In this document: positions 43,644-52,888 of the stretch, piece by piece
Numbering within the stretch: position 1 is the stretch's first letter
Layout: each line of letters starts with the position of its first letter
Assembly: GCF_000156235.1 (NCBI RefSeq)
Contig: NZ_DS996816.1
Span: 56,001-120,000 of the forward strand
Length of the DNA: 64,000 bases
Source: Pseudovibrio sp000156235
GTDB lineage: Bacteria; Pseudomonadota; Alphaproteobacteria; Rhizobiales; Stappiaceae
Direction of reading: 5' to 3'
Notes under the pieces: generated by a model
Told to the model about the DNA's origin: nothing
What the model saw: the letters and a program-made list of their open reading frames with translations, nothing else
The model's database searches: none
Position numbers and translations under genes: made by a program

Positions 43644-44723
43644 TTAAGCCCCCTCGCTTACGAGCCAGCTATCGGCATAAAGGTTCGTCTGTGTCGGGTC
43701 GAAGAGAGCGGTCGGGCTTTCCGGAATGCTCTCGCCTTCGCCAACAATCGCGTTCAGCGCAATGCCATCCATCTCACCGCGCAGAATGCGGTAACGTCCG
43801 ATGTCCTCAACATTGTTGACGGTCAGCGGCAAGCCTTCGCCAGCACCACCCAGCTTCACGAACTCAGGGCGAATGCCCACTTCGGTCTTCTGAGCAACCT
43901 TTTTCGGGTCAAGACCGCACTGCAGCGGAACACTGTGGTCGCCAATGCGCGCCATGGTGCCATCCACCTCACATGGCAGAACGTTCATGCCCGGGGAACC
44001 GATGAAGTAACCAACAAACGTATGCTGCGGGCGACGGAACAGCTCATCCGGCGTTCCGATCTGCACCACTTCACCGCCATACATCACCACAACCTTATCC
44101 GCGAAGGTCAGCGCCTCGGTCTGGTCGTGGGTCACGTAAACCATGGTGAAACCAAACTGCTTGTGCAGATGCTTCAGCTGCGAGCGCAGAACCCACTTCA
44201 TGTGCGGGTCAATCACGGTCAGCGGCTCATCAAACAGGATCGCATTGGTGTCAGAACGCACCAGACCACGCCCTAGAGAAATCTTCTGCTTCTCATCAGC
44301 TGTCAGACCCTGCGCCTTGCGCTTGGCCTTGCTCTCCAGATCAATGATCTTCAGAATTTCATTGACCTTCTGATCAACCTCAGCCGCCGGAACACCGCGA
44401 TTGCGCAGCGGGAAAGCGAGATTGTCGTAAACAGACATGGTGTCGTAAACGACTGGGAACTGGAACACCTGCGCGATGTTACGCGCTTCGGTGGAAAGCT
44501 CCGTGACCGGCTTGCCATCAAACAGCAGCTCACCCTCAGACGGGGTCAGCAGGCCGGAAATGATGTTCAAAAGAGTTGTCTTGCCACAGCCGGAAGAGCC
44601 AAGAAGCGCATAAGCACCACCGTCTTCAAAGGTCAGATTAACTTCCTTCAAAGCGTAGTCGCTTGGGCTCGTTGGGTTCGGCAGATAAGAGTGGCGAATG
44701 TGGTCGAGATCAATACGTGCCAT
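43644..44723 (-). CDS. glpT: Glycerol ABC transporter ATP-binding protein (GlpT-like)
   Basis: This 359-residue MalK-type ATPase has Walker A ALLGSSGCGKTTLLNIISG, Walker B NAILFDEPLTVIDP, a signature-like segment KQKISLGRGLV (LSGGQ is degenerate here, ISLGRG) and the switch His in VTHDQTEA. The C-terminal half is a TOBE/OB domain. A degenerate signature in one of the two ATPases is common in such heteromeric importers. It pairs with GlpS encoded immediately upstream (10 bp). It energises glycerol uptake. The name follows the rhizobial operon and is not the glycerol-3-phosphate antiporter of E. coli. Confidence 0.88.
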   Translation of the reverse strand: MARIDLDHIRHSYLPNPTSPSDYALKEVNLTFEDGGAYALLGSSGCGKTTLLNIISGLLTPSEGELLFDGKPVTELSTEARNIAQVFQFPVVYDTMSVYDNLAFPLRNRGVPAAEVDQKVNEILKIIDLESKAKRKAQGLTADEKQKISLGRGLVRSDTNAILFDEPLTVIDPHMKWVLRSQLKHLHKQFGFTMVYVTHDQTEALTFADKVVVMYGGEVVQIGTPDELFRRPQHTFVGYFIGSPGMNVLPCEVDGTMARIGDHSVPLQCGLDPKKVAQKTEVGIRPEFVKLGGAGEGLPLTVNNVEDIGRYRILRGEMDGIALNAIVGEGESIPESPTALFDPTQTNLYADSWLVSEGA

Positions 44724-44733
44724 GCTCGCCTCC

Positions 44734-45816
44734 TTAAGCCGCTTCGCTCATGAGAGACGCAACAGAGCGACCCTCATCATCAAAGATCATGAAGTTCTTG
44801 GCGTCCACGTACACCTCGATCTCAGCATCCACATCCACGTTATGAATGCCATGCTCCAGCGCCACCCAGCGGTGGTTCAGGCAGGTCAGGTGGATGAAGC
44901 TCTCAGATCCGGTGATCTCGGAAACATCAACAACGGCAGGAAGACACACAGCATCTTCGCTCGGGCGCTGCAGGTAGAGGTGATGGGGCCGGAAACCTGC
45001 TTTGTAATGTCCATCAGGAAGACGCTTCTCTTCCTCAGATGCCGGAATAACTGTGCCGTTGGACGTGCGGAACTCACTTCCGCTTTTTGTCAGGCCCAAC
45101 AGGTTCAGCGGCGGATCAGAGAAAGTTTGCGCAGTGACGATGTCCTGAGGATTTCTGTAAACATCGATGGTGTCACCAAACTGAGAAACACGGCCTTCAT
45201 GCAAAGTGGCTGTACGCCCGCCAAGCAGCAGCGCTTCAGTTGGTTCTGTAGTCGCGTAAACAAACACGGCACCGCTCTCAGAAAAAATCTTCGGCAGCTC
45301 ATCGCGCAGTTCTTCGCGCAGTTTATAATCCAGGTTCGCCAGCGGCTCATCCATCAGCACCAGATGCGCGCCTTTCACAAGCGCGCGCGCCAGTGCTGTA
45401 CGCTGCTGCTGACCACCGGAAAGGTTCAGCGGCGTTCTGTCCAGATACGGAGAGAGCTTCATCAGATCCGCAGCTTTGCGCACCTGCTTGTCGATCTCAT
45501 CCCCCTTCAGCCCTGCAACGCGCAGCGGGCTGGCGATGTTTTCGTAAACCGTGAGAGCCGGGTAGTTGATGAACTGCTGATAGACCATGGCGACATCGCG
45601 CTTGCGCACGGAAACACCGGTCATATCCTGTCCATTTACGAGCACTTGCCCTGCAGTTGGTTTGTCCAGCCCTGCCATCAAACGCATCAGCGTTGTTTTG
45701 CCCGACAGTGTTGGTCCCAACAATACGTTCAATGAACCACTTTCAAGACGCAGAGACACGTCACGAATATGATCCATGCCGTCAACAGTTTTGCTGACGC
45801 CCCTTAATTCAAGCAT
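44734..45816 (-). CDS. glpS: Glycerol ABC transporter ATP-binding protein (GlpS-like)
   Basis: The first gene of the operon encodes a 360-residue ATPase. Walker A-like VLLGPTLSGKTTLMRLMAG, signature LNLSGGQQQRTALARAL, Walker B LVLMDEPLANLDYKL and a switch position ATTEPTEALLLGGR are visible. The usual switch histidine (HDQ) is replaced by Thr-Thr-Glu, so one ATP site may be weak while the partner GlpT keeps its His. Together the two could form one full site each. The 750-bp region upstream contains the likely promoter and operators. No glpD or glpR precedes it here, unlike in Rhizobium leguminosarum. Confidence 0.88.
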   Translation of the reverse strand: MLELRGVSKTVDGMDHIRDVSLRLESGSLNVLLGPTLSGKTTLMRLMAGLDKPTAGQVLVNGQDMTGVSVRKRDVAMVYQQFINYPALTVYENIASPLRVAGLKGDEIDKQVRKAADLMKLSPYLDRTPLNLSGGQQQRTALARALVKGAHLVLMDEPLANLDYKLREELRDELPKIFSESGAVFVYATTEPTEALLLGGRTATLHEGRVSQFGDTIDVYRNPQDIVTAQTFSDPPLNLLGLTKSGSEFRTSNGTVIPASEEEKRLPDGHYKAGFRPHHLYLQRPSEDAVCLPAVVDVSEITGSESFIHLTCLNHRWVALEHGIHNVDVDAEIEVYVDAKNFMIFDDEGRSVASLMSEAA

Positions 45817-46594
45817 GTTGCCCTCCCGGAACAGAAAGCGACCCGACTGCTTTCTGCGGTACGCGCTGCTTGCACTGCGGTACCTTCAAATTCCTGACTG
45901 TAATTCCATAAACAGCTCAAAACCGAGCTGAATCCCATAGTAAAGGCCGAGGCCTTTTAAAGAACATCGCAGCTTTTTGATGCTGCGTTCCTGTCAAATT
46001 TTCACGAGCCTCCCCGAACACTTTCAAGTTCTGCTTTCTTACGCAGCTCCGTCCCTACAAAGTGCCATTAGAGACCAAAATTAAACTACGTCCTAACCTA
46101 CACGTCAATTTTCGTTTACAGCCGATTACGCGCATATTCGCGTAATTTCGAAATATAAGCGAAACCACTTAAGCGTCAATTCGAAAATTGACAAAACGAA
46201 ACTCCCAGTTGTTATCCATTAGGATGAGAACGCACCACGTGCGGCTGAAAATGTTGAAGATCTGTCATTCCTGCACCCCACACCCGTCTCCTTTAACACC
46301 TTGAAAAGACTGAGGTGTTCACTCAAACTCAAATATACTGAGCCAACTAATATTTTCGCGGCGAAATAATTCGAACCTATTTTCGGCAATCTGACGTTCT
46401 CCACCGGGTGTGTTCAAATCCTGAATTTCCTTTGCTTAAAGATCGATTCTGGAGCCCAGCTTGACGGTTCGCACTCGCACCTCCCACCAGTTTCGCAGCA
46501 CCCCTTGCCCTACAGGTAGATGCAACTCTATTGTCGTGAAGCAAGATTAAACTGAAGCGACAGACTTTGGTTGATCAGGGAGGGGAACTGCATC
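45817..46594. other. Long divergent regulatory region upstream of glpS
   Basis: About 780 bp lies between glpS and the isomerase gene. No family-like frame was found. It contains AT-rich stretches with several TTTCG/CGAAA words around 46104-46200, including the dyad listed separately. These are suitable for GlpR/DeoR- or LacI-type repressors. It is expected to hold both divergent promoters. Confidence 0.5.
46175..46192. promoter_or_regulatory. Operator-like dyad upstream of the glycerol transporter
   Basis: GTCAATT-cgaa-AATTGAC is a perfect 7-bp inverted repeat with a 4-bp centre. A related half GTCAATTTTCG occurs 71 bp before it at 46104. The arrangement looks like paired repressor sites. 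The regulator is unknown. Confidence 0.6.
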
Positions 46595-47359
46595 ATGGAT
46601 TTTTGCCTACAGCTTTACAGCGCACGAAACTTCCAGCCTTGGAAAGAGGTCATTCAGGAAACCGCTCTCCTCGGATACACGCAGGTCGAAGGCTTCGAAG
46701 AGCTCTACCCCACACTGGAAGCCGCCCAGAAAATCCGCAAGTTGCTCGACCAATACGACCTGGACATGCCCTCCGGCCATTTTGATCTGAAGGATCTGGA
46801 AGAAAACCTCGACCAGTGCATCAAGATCGCAGTCCTCCTTGGCATGCACACCATCTTTGCCCCCTACCTCACGCCAGAAGACCGCCCCAAAACCAAGCAC
46901 GAATGGACCGTCTTCGCTCACCGGCTGGAGCATCTTGCAGGCACGCTCAAGCACAAGGGCTTTCACTTCGGCTGGCATAACCACGATTTCGAGTTCCGCC
47001 CCCTCCCCGATGGCACCATCCCCATGGAGATCATCATCTCCGAAGCACCCTCTGTGGAATGGGAGATCGACGCCGCATGGATCATCAAGGCAGATCTTGA
47101 CCCGCTGGATTGGATCGAAGCCCACGGCACCCGCATCACCGCCGTCCATATCAAAGACATCGCGCCAGAAGGCGAAGGCGTGGATGAAGATGGCTGGGCA
47201 GATGTAGGGTTTGGCACCGTTCCATGGGGCCACATCCTCGCTGCCCTGCAGGAAAAGAGCCGCACCAAAATCTACATTCTGGAGCACGACGACCCGAACA
47301 ATTTTCTCCGCTTCGCTGACCGTTCCTTAACCTCACTTAAAATGCTTGAGGGCGTATAG
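46595..47359 (+). CDS. Sugar phosphate isomerase/epimerase (xylose-isomerase-like TIM barrel)
   Basis: GGGAGGGG nine nt before ATG 46595 fixes the start and gives 254 residues. The AP_endonuc_2 TIM-barrel family is recognised from MDFCLQLYSARN, GYTQVEGFEELYP, GFHFGWHNHDFEF and DAAWIIKADLDPLDWIEAHG, with His in AVHIKDIAPEG and Glu in YILEHDDPNNF as metal ligands. Such enzymes isomerise or epimerise sugars such as inosose or D-psicose, and the substrate is unknown. The Vgb-like gene follows after 84 bp on the same strand. The gene is divergent from glpS. Confidence 0.85.
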   Translation: MDFCLQLYSARNFQPWKEVIQETALLGYTQVEGFEELYPTLEAAQKIRKLLDQYDLDMPSGHFDLKDLEENLDQCIKIAVLLGMHTIFAPYLTPEDRPKTKHEWTVFAHRLEHLAGTLKHKGFHFGWHNHDFEFRPLPDGTIPMEIIISEAPSVEWEIDAAWIIKADLDPLDWIEAHGTRITAVHIKDIAPEGEGVDEDGWADVGFGTVPWGHILAALQEKSRTKIYILEHDDPNNFLRFADRSLTSLKMLEGV

Positions 47360-47443
47360 GTAGTTTGCCATAGACACGCCTCTCCCATGCATTAAGGCAA
47401 GCCGATTGTCTCCACCAAGGAGACGGCATAAGGGAGAGGTAGG

Positions 47444-48478
47444 ATGAACAGACGAGAGTTTCTCGGAGCATCTGCCCTAACAATTTCCAGCGCCTATTAC
47501 ATGGGCATCGTGGCTGGACCAGTCTTCGCAGAAAGCAAAGACAAAGCAAATTCCATCAAAAACGCAAAGGTCACGTACTTTGATGCCCGCCCCGGCGCGC
47601 GCTCCAGAGACGTTGGCTTCGATTCCGATGGCATGGTTTGGTACTGCGGACAGGCAGATGGCACGCTCACACGTCTTGATCCTGACACTGGAGAACTTCA
47701 CCCGGTTTCACTGGGCGAAAAAGCAGCGCCACACGGCGTGGTACTTGGCCCGGACAACGCAATGTGGGTCACAGAAGGCGGACAGAACGCCATTGCCCGC
47801 GTAGATCCAGCAACCGACGCCGTCACCCTCATTCCACTACCAGCCGAGTTTGAGGACGCAAACCTCAACACCGGCGTGTTTGACCACGACGGCATCTACT
47901 GGTTCACCGGACAAAACGGCGTCTATGGCCGCGTTGATCCCGTAACGCAGGAAATTGAAGTCTGGCCTAGCCCACAAGGCCCCGGCCCTTATGGCATCAC
48001 CGTCACCCCGCAGGGAGATGTCTGGTACGCGTCTCTCGCAGGCAGCCACATCGCCAACATCGACAGAGCCAACGGACGCGCCCGCATTGTGACGCCTCCC
48101 ACAGAGGAACAAGGCGCCCGCCGTGTCTGGTCCAACTCAGAAGGCAAACTCTGGGTCAGTGAATGGCTCTCAGGGCAGGTTAGCGAGTATGACCCGCAAG
48201 CCGACACATGGCGCGAATGGCGCCTCCCTGGCAATGACCCACTGCCCTACTCTGTCTATGTTGACGAAAACGACAAGGTCTGGCTCACCGACTTTGATGC
48301 CGATGTCGTTGTCTACTTTGATCCAGACACAGAAGAGTTCACCAGCTTCCCAAGCAACAAAACCGATCCTGATGTCCGCCAACTGGCAGGACGCAAAGGT
48401 GAAGTTTGGGGCGGAGAGTCTGGAACTGACAGGATCGTGCGCATTCAGTTTGAAGAAACAGAAACAACGCCATCCTGA
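47444..48478 (+). CDS. Tat-exported Vgb/SMP-30-like beta-propeller lyase
   Basis: This 344-residue protein has a twin-arginine signal NRREFLGASALTIS and cleavage after GPVFA. The mature part is a six/seven-bladed propeller with repeated blades: MVWYCGQADGTLTRLDPDTG, MWVTEGGQNAIARVDPATD and KLWVSEWLSGQVSEYDPQAD. This is the virginiamycin B lyase/streptogramin lyase-like family. Most such proteins are not proven antibiotic lyases. Here an active-site His was not checked, so the resistance call should not be made. It may be a periplasmic lactonase-type enzyme. It is encoded downstream of the TIM-barrel isomerase. Confidence 0.82.
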   Translation: MNRREFLGASALTISSAYYMGIVAGPVFAESKDKANSIKNAKVTYFDARPGARSRDVGFDSDGMVWYCGQADGTLTRLDPDTGELHPVSLGEKAAPHGVVLGPDNAMWVTEGGQNAIARVDPATDAVTLIPLPAEFEDANLNTGVFDHDGIYWFTGQNGVYGRVDPVTQEIEVWPSPQGPGPYGITVTPQGDVWYASLAGSHIANIDRANGRARIVTPPTEEQGARRVWSNSEGKLWVSEWLSGQVSEYDPQADTWREWRLPGNDPLPYSVYVDENDKVWLTDFDADVVVYFDPDTEEFTSFPSNKTDPDVRQLAGRKGEVWGGESGTDRIVRIQFEETETTPS

Positions 48479-48502
48479 TCCAATCACATCGGCAAAAGAG
48501 AA

Positions 48503-48527
48503 GGGCGCTCATCCGGGCGCCCTTTTT
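48503..48527. terminator. Terminator between Vgb-like gene and ogt
   Basis: GGGCGC (48503-48508)/GCGCCC (48517-48522) is followed by TTTTT on the plus strand. Confidence 0.9.
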
Positions 48528-48529
48528 GT

Positions 48530-49063
48530 TTAGAAGGAAAATGCCATCTGATCTTTGTTGGCTTTTGTTCCATGAGGAATACCTTCATGATCCAACAGCC
48601 AGATCTTGGTATCTATACCACCACCAAAACCAACCAGAGCCCCATTCGAGCCAATCACGCGGTGGCAAGGAATAACAATCGGCAGCGGGTTTGCATTGTT
48701 CGCCAACCCAACGGCACGGCTCGCCCCCGGATTGCCCAGCGCTTTCGCCACATCGCCATAGCTGCGCGTCTCACCAAACGGGATCGCTGCAAGCTGTTCC
48801 CAGACACTCTTTTGAAACTCAGTGCCAATCAGCTTCCAATTGAGAGAAAACTCCTTGAGGTCGCCAGCAAAATACGCTGCCAACTGCGCAATCAGATCTG
48901 CGTAAGGCGTTGCATCTTCAATCCAGCCATCCTCAACGTACCGTCTGCGCGCACTTTCAGGAAAATGGATAAACTCCAGCCCACCGGCTTCCCCACCAAT
49001 CAAAAGCTCCCCGACAGGGCTTTCATAAGTGCAATATGTGATTGGTTCTGCGTCAGTGGTCAT
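48530..49063 (-). CDS. ogt: Methylated-DNA--protein-cysteine methyltransferase
   Basis: From ATG 49063 (GGAGGGG 8 nt upstream of this second ATG) the product is 177 residues. It repairs O6-methylguanine by transfer of the methyl group to its own cysteine in VIPCHRVIGSNG. The helix before it (RSYGDVAKALGNPGASRAVGLANNANP) forms the DNA-reading part, and the N-terminal domain is the usual RNase-H-like fold. It is a suicide protein and not catalytic. It is monocistronic, between two terminators. No ada/alkA neighbour is here. Confidence 0.93.
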   Translation of the reverse strand: MTTDAEPITYCTYESPVGELLIGGEAGGLEFIHFPESARRRYVEDGWIEDATPYADLIAQLAAYFAGDLKEFSLNWKLIGTEFQKSVWEQLAAIPFGETRSYGDVAKALGNPGASRAVGLANNANPLPIVIPCHRVIGSNGALVGFGGGIDTKIWLLDHEGIPHGTKANKDQMAFSF

Positions 49064-49089
49064 GCTCATCCCCTCCTTCGGAAGCTCAT

Positions 49090-49125
49090 GAAAAAACTCT
49101 CCGCCGCTAGCTGCAGCGGAGAGTT
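49090..49125 (-). terminator. Terminator after the FAH hydrolase gene
   Basis: AACTCTCCGC (49095-49104)/GCGGAGAGTT (49116-49125) is a perfect 10-bp stem. On the minus strand it is followed by a run of T. Confidence 0.93.
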
Positions 49126-49171
49126 CTGTAAAGCTTATTGAAGGCATCAGAGCTTAGCAAGCTCACGCTCC

Positions 49172-50017
49172 TCATTCAGAGGCGTAAGTAACCTGTTTTT
49201 GAACGCCGAGACCTTCGATGCCCAGCTCCATCTTGTCGCCCGGCTTCAGGTAAGTCTCTGGCTTCTGGCCCATACCAACACCCGGAGGCGTACCGGTGGA
49301 GATCACATCACCCGGCTGCAGGCTCATGAACTGGGACAGATGCGAAATCACCTGCGCCACGCCAAACACCATGGTCTTGGTAGAACCATCCTGATAGCGG
49401 TTGCCGTTCACTTCCAGATACATGGAAAGGTTCTGTGGGTCTTCCACTTCATCACGGGTCACAAGCCATGGACCAATCGGACCAAAGGTGTCAGCAGACT
49501 TACCTTTTACCCACTGACCACTGCGATGCAGCTGAAAATCACGCTCAGACAGATCATTGACCACGCAATAGCCAGCTACGTGGTCCAGCGCCTCTTCCTC
49601 ACTCACATACTTGGTGTGCTTACCGATCACCACACCAAGCTCCACTTCCCAGTCTGTCTTCACAGAACCACGTGGGATCTCGATGTTATCGTTCGGGCCA
49701 CAAATGGCAGAGGTCGCTTTGAAGAACGTCACAGGCTCTTCCGGCACCTGCATGCCAGCTTCTGCGGCATGGTCAGAATAGTTCAGGCCGATGCAGATGA
49801 ACTTGCCAACATGGCCAACACAAGCACCAATGCGTGGGTTCCCGTCCACCACTGGCAGGCTGTTCAGATCCAAAGCCGCAATCTTCGCAAGTCCCTCTGC
49901 GCTCAAGGTGTCACCGGCGATGTCCCCAACCACACCAGAAAGATCACGAATGTTGCCATCTGCATCCAGAACACCTGGCTTCTCGGCGTTCATCTCACCA
50001 AATCTAAGGAGCTTCAT
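49172..50017 (-). CDS. Fumarylacetoacetate-hydrolase family enzyme, probable 2,4-diketo-3-deoxy-L-fuconate hydrolase
   Basis: From ATG 50017 the product is 281 residues, starting MKLLRFGEMNAEKPGVLD. The FAH fold is clear: IGLNYSDHAAEAG, metal ligands in KTDWEVELGVVIG and VNDLSERDFQ, and the loop PGDVISTGTPPGVGMG. The family member of the non-phosphorylated L-fucose route splits 2,4-diketo-3-deoxy-L-fuconate to pyruvate and L-lactate. The assignment rests on the neighbours: an SDR 16 bp upstream and a divergent fucose-type AKR, lactonase and dehydratase set. A different acylpyruvase activity is the alternative. Confidence 0.85.
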   Translation of the reverse strand: MKLLRFGEMNAEKPGVLDADGNIRDLSGVVGDIAGDTLSAEGLAKIAALDLNSLPVVDGNPRIGACVGHVGKFICIGLNYSDHAAEAGMQVPEEPVTFFKATSAICGPNDNIEIPRGSVKTDWEVELGVVIGKHTKYVSEEEALDHVAGYCVVNDLSERDFQLHRSGQWVKGKSADTFGPIGPWLVTRDEVEDPQNLSMYLEVNGNRYQDGSTKTMVFGVAQVISHLSQFMSLQPGDVISTGTPPGVGMGQKPETYLKPGDKMELGIEGLGVQKQVTYASE

Positions 50018-50033
50018 GTCCCTACCCTTCTTA

Positions 50034-50771
50034 TTAAACCGCCCATCCGCCATCAATGGCGTGTGTCTGTCCGGTTGTAAATCCGCTTTCATCACTACCA
50101 AGGTACACAGCCAGCGCAGCGATTTCTTCTGGCTTGCCAATGCGTCCCATAGGCTGACGCGCAATAAAATCTTTCATGGCCTGCTCGTAGTTCCCGGTCG
50201 CCTTAAGGCGGTCATGCAGGGATGGACTATCAACCGTACCCGGACAAATGGCATTACAGCGAATGCCTTTGGTCACAAAGTCCGCCGCAATCGCCTTGGT
50301 CAGGCCAATCACCGCCGCTTTGGAGGAACAGTATACGAACCGGTTCGGCACGCCTTTCAGCGAAGAGGCCACGGACGACATGTTGATGATGGAACCGCCA
50401 CCGTTTTCCAGCATATCTGGAATCGCCGCACGGCATAGACGGTACATCGCCTTCACATTCAAATTGAAAGAGAAGTCCCAGGCATCCTCATCACACTCCA
50501 GAATCGTTCCGTTGTGCACAAAGCCAGCACAGTTGAACAGGATGTCCAGCGGGCCGGTCTTCTTCAGGGTTTCCTGAACCTCATCCGCATTGGTCACATC
50601 CAGCTTCAAGCCGGTGACACCATCAATGGCATTCAACTCCGCAAGCGCAGCCTCGTTGATGTCAGTCGCAAAAACCTTTGCACCTTCAGCGGCATAGGCT
50701 TCCACCGTCGCACGGCCAATTCCCTGCCCTGCCGCAGTGATCAGGGCTGTCTTGCCAGTAAGTCGTCCCAT
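50034..50771 (-). CDS. SDR oxidoreductase, probable 2-keto-3-deoxy-L-fuconate dehydrogenase
   Basis: This 245-residue classical SDR has the cofactor motif ALITAAGQGIGRATVEAYA, the NAG-equivalent NCAGFVHNG, and the catalytic Ser-Tyr-Lys in MSSVASS...RFVYCSSKAAV. The tail MGRIGKPEEIAALAVYL and GGWAV are typical. Size and sequence resemble BDH/KDF dehydrogenases that oxidise 2-keto-3-deoxy-L-fuconate at C4 in the L-fucose pathway. It is followed after 16 bp by the FAH hydrolase gene, forming a two-gene unit. Upstream it is divergent from the IclR regulator. Confidence 0.88.
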   Translation of the reverse strand: MGRLTGKTALITAAGQGIGRATVEAYAAEGAKVFATDINEAALAELNAIDGVTGLKLDVTNADEVQETLKKTGPLDILFNCAGFVHNGTILECDEDAWDFSFNLNVKAMYRLCRAAIPDMLENGGGSIINMSSVASSLKGVPNRFVYCSSKAAVIGLTKAIAADFVTKGIRCNAICPGTVDSPSLHDRLKATGNYEQAMKDFIARQPMGRIGKPEEIAALAVYLGSDESGFTTGQTHAIDGGWAV

Positions 50772-51039
50772 GTGTCCTCCCCCGGACTGAATTTTTAAAA
50801 AATATAGGCTCGGCCGAACCAACCAGAAACGCGGATTATTAGAGAGGAAGCACTGCTTATCGTCAAAGCAAAAGGCAGGTGACCCCTTGGTCTTCTCCCA
50901 AAGACCGCAGAAATCCGTCAGTTCACCAAATCACATAATGGCATAACTTAAATATAAAAACTTCTTTCAAATGTAAATTAGAAATTGACAACCGCCGGTT
51001 TTGCATCAAACAATAAGCTCAAATCGAACAGAGCTGATT

Positions 51040-51837
51040 ATGGCAGACACACAAGCAATAAAAGACAAAGCTGAGAAATACCGCGCGCCCGCCCTGGAGA
51101 AGGGACTGGATATTCTGGAGTTACTCTCCCAGTACGCATCCGGCCTGTCTCAGGCAGAAATCGCGAAAGCTCTCGACCGGTCTCCGAACGAGATCTACCG
51201 TATGCTCACCACACTGGTACGCCGCGAGTATGTTTCGCGCTCCATCGAGGGCGACCGCTTTCAGCTCAGCCTGAAAATGTATTCCATGTCGCATCGCCAC
51301 CCACCGGTGACCCGCCTGCTGGAAGCAGCAGTGCCCATGATGCGCAAGACGGCCAAAGACGTTCACCAGTCCAGCCACATCGGCATGGAACATCAGGGAG
51401 AGATCGTCGTCGTCGCCAGCGTGGAAGCACCGGGCAACTGGAGTTTCGTGCTCAAAACCGGCTCGGTCATCGGCCTCTGGAACACAGGCACCGGACGGGC
51501 AATCGCTGCCTTCCAGAAGCCGGAGATCCGCGAACTCATGTACAACCAGCATGAACGCGCCCTTGGAGAACCGGAGATGAGCTACGACCAGTTCCGTGCC
51601 ATTCTGGAGGAGGTGCAGCAGCAAGGCTTCGTACGCATGCCATCCGCCAGCACGGTCGGTGTTACCAATCTGGCCTTCCCAATTCTGGGACCAGACGGCC
51701 ATGCGGTTGCGGCACTCAGCTGCCCGTTCATGGAGCGGATAGACGACTTTAAAGCACCAGGAATTGAAGAAGTTCAGGAGGCCTACGCTCAGGTCGCAAA
51801 GGACATAACCAACATTTACGGCACAGTAACAACCTAA
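51040..51837 (+). CDS. IclR family transcriptional regulator
   Basis: This 265-residue protein has the N-terminal winged helix APALEKGLDILELLSQYASGLSQAEIAKALDRSPNEIYRMLTTLV (spanning about 18-62) and a C-terminal IclR effector domain with HQSSHIGMEHQGEIVVVASVEAPG and the end SASTVGVTNLAFPILGPDG. It probably represses the fucose genes on both sides: the AKR/lactonase/dehydratase operon that starts 10 bp after its stop, and the divergent SDR/FAH pair. The intergenic region contains a short dyad AACCG-C-CGGTT at 50990-51000, a candidate operator half. The start is the ATG at 51040, not the TTG at 51001. Confidence 0.9.
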   Translation: MADTQAIKDKAEKYRAPALEKGLDILELLSQYASGLSQAEIAKALDRSPNEIYRMLTTLVRREYVSRSIEGDRFQLSLKMYSMSHRHPPVTRLLEAAVPMMRKTAKDVHQSSHIGMEHQGEIVVVASVEAPGNWSFVLKTGSVIGLWNTGTGRAIAAFQKPEIRELMYNQHERALGEPEMSYDQFRAILEEVQQQGFVRMPSASTVGVTNLAFPILGPDGHAVAALSCPFMERIDDFKAPGIEEVQEAYAQVAKDITNIYGTVTT

Positions 51838-51847
51838 GGAAATCGCT

Positions 51848-52888
51848 ATGGGCTTGGGAGGGAAGCTGGCTCATCGACAATTGGGAGGAACAAATCTGCA
51901 GCTACCGACGTTGGGGATCGGCGGCGCAGCATTTGGCGGGCTGTTCGCAACAGCACCTCGCAAAGAGTCCATGAGCACATTGGATCGCGCCAAAGAGGTT
52001 GGTCTCACATACATTGACACCGCCCCTTACTACGGCTTTGGCCGCTCTGAACGCGTCATTGGAGATGCCGTGCGCAAGTACGACTACATCATCTCCACCA
52101 AGGTTGGCCGCCTGCTTAAACCCGGCATGGCGGACAATCCAGCCCAGTTCGGCTGGCCTGATCCGCTTCCCTTCCACCCGGTCTACGATTATTCGTATGA
52201 CGGTATCATGCGCTCCTATGAGGCCAGCCTGCACCGCACTGGCCTTGACCGCCTCGACATCCTTCTGGTTCATGACATCGGCACCGCCACCCATGGCCCG
52301 GAAGAAAACCTGCGCCATATGAAAGACCTGAAAGGCGGCATCAGAGCCCTTCAGGAACTCAAGAGCTCCGGCGCGATCTCAGCCATGGGCCTTGGCGTCA
52401 ACGAGACCGCCATCTGCATGGAGCTGATGCAGCAAGCCCATTGGGATGCTTTCCTGCTCGCAGGGCGTTACACCCTGCTGGAACAAGCCCCTCTGCAAGA
52501 CCTGCTACCAGCCTGCCTTGAAGCAAAAACCTCCATCATTCTGGGTGGCCCCTTCAACTCTGGCATCCTCGTAGGCGGCAACACCTGGAACTATGAAAGC
52601 GCTCCCCCTGAAATACTGACACATGTGAATGCGCTGAAAGAGTGCTGTCAGGAGTTCTCCGTTGATCTTGCTGCTGCGGCCCTGCACTTCCCACTCGCAC
52701 ACCCAGCAGTCGCCAGCGTCATTCCCGGAATGCGCAATCGCAGCGAGCTGGAAGGCATCCTCAAATGGATCGCAGCTGACATCCCCGATGCCTTTTGGGC
52801 GCGACTAAAAGAAAGAGAATTACTCCCGGCAGACGCCCCTGTCCCTTCTGGCAATCTTTTCTTCGAACAAGAGGTGAAGCATGCTTAG
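51848..52888 (+). CDS. Aldo/keto reductase, probable L-fucose (D-threo-aldose) dehydrogenase
   Basis: This 346-residue barrel enzyme has the features of the D-threo-aldose 1-dehydrogenase (galactose/fucose dehydrogenase) branch of AKRs: LAHRQLGGTNLQLPTLGIGGA, then LTYIDTAPYYGFGRSERVIG with Asp and Tyr, Lys in YDYIISTKVGRLLK and His in DILLVHDIG. It oxidises L-fucose to the 1,5-lactone with NAD(P). It is 10 bp after iclR and overlaps the lactonase gene by 8 bp, so translation is coupled. The insert after GRLLKP (residues of the PFHPVYDYSYDGIMRS type) is characteristic of this branch. Confidence 0.88.
   Translation: MGLGGKLAHRQLGGTNLQLPTLGIGGAAFGGLFATAPRKESMSTLDRAKEVGLTYIDTAPYYGFGRSERVIGDAVRKYDYIISTKVGRLLKPGMADNPAQFGWPDPLPFHPVYDYSYDGIMRSYEASLHRTGLDRLDILLVHDIGTATHGPEENLRHMKDLKGGIRALQELKSSGAISAMGLGVNETAICMELMQQAHWDAFLLAGRYTLLEQAPLQDLLPACLEAKTSIILGGPFNSGILVGGNTWNYESAPPEILTHVNALKECCQEFSVDLAAAALHFPLAHPAVASVIPGMRNRSELEGILKWIAADIPDAFWARLKERELLPADAPVPSGNLFFEQEVKHA

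Noticed and set aside
46219..46404. 61-codon minus-strand frame upstream of glpS
   Set aside because: Short, no recognisable domain, within an AT-rich regulatory region.
47444..48478. Calling the propeller protein a streptogramin-resistance lyase
   Set aside because: Tat export and metabolic context do not support it. The family is broad.
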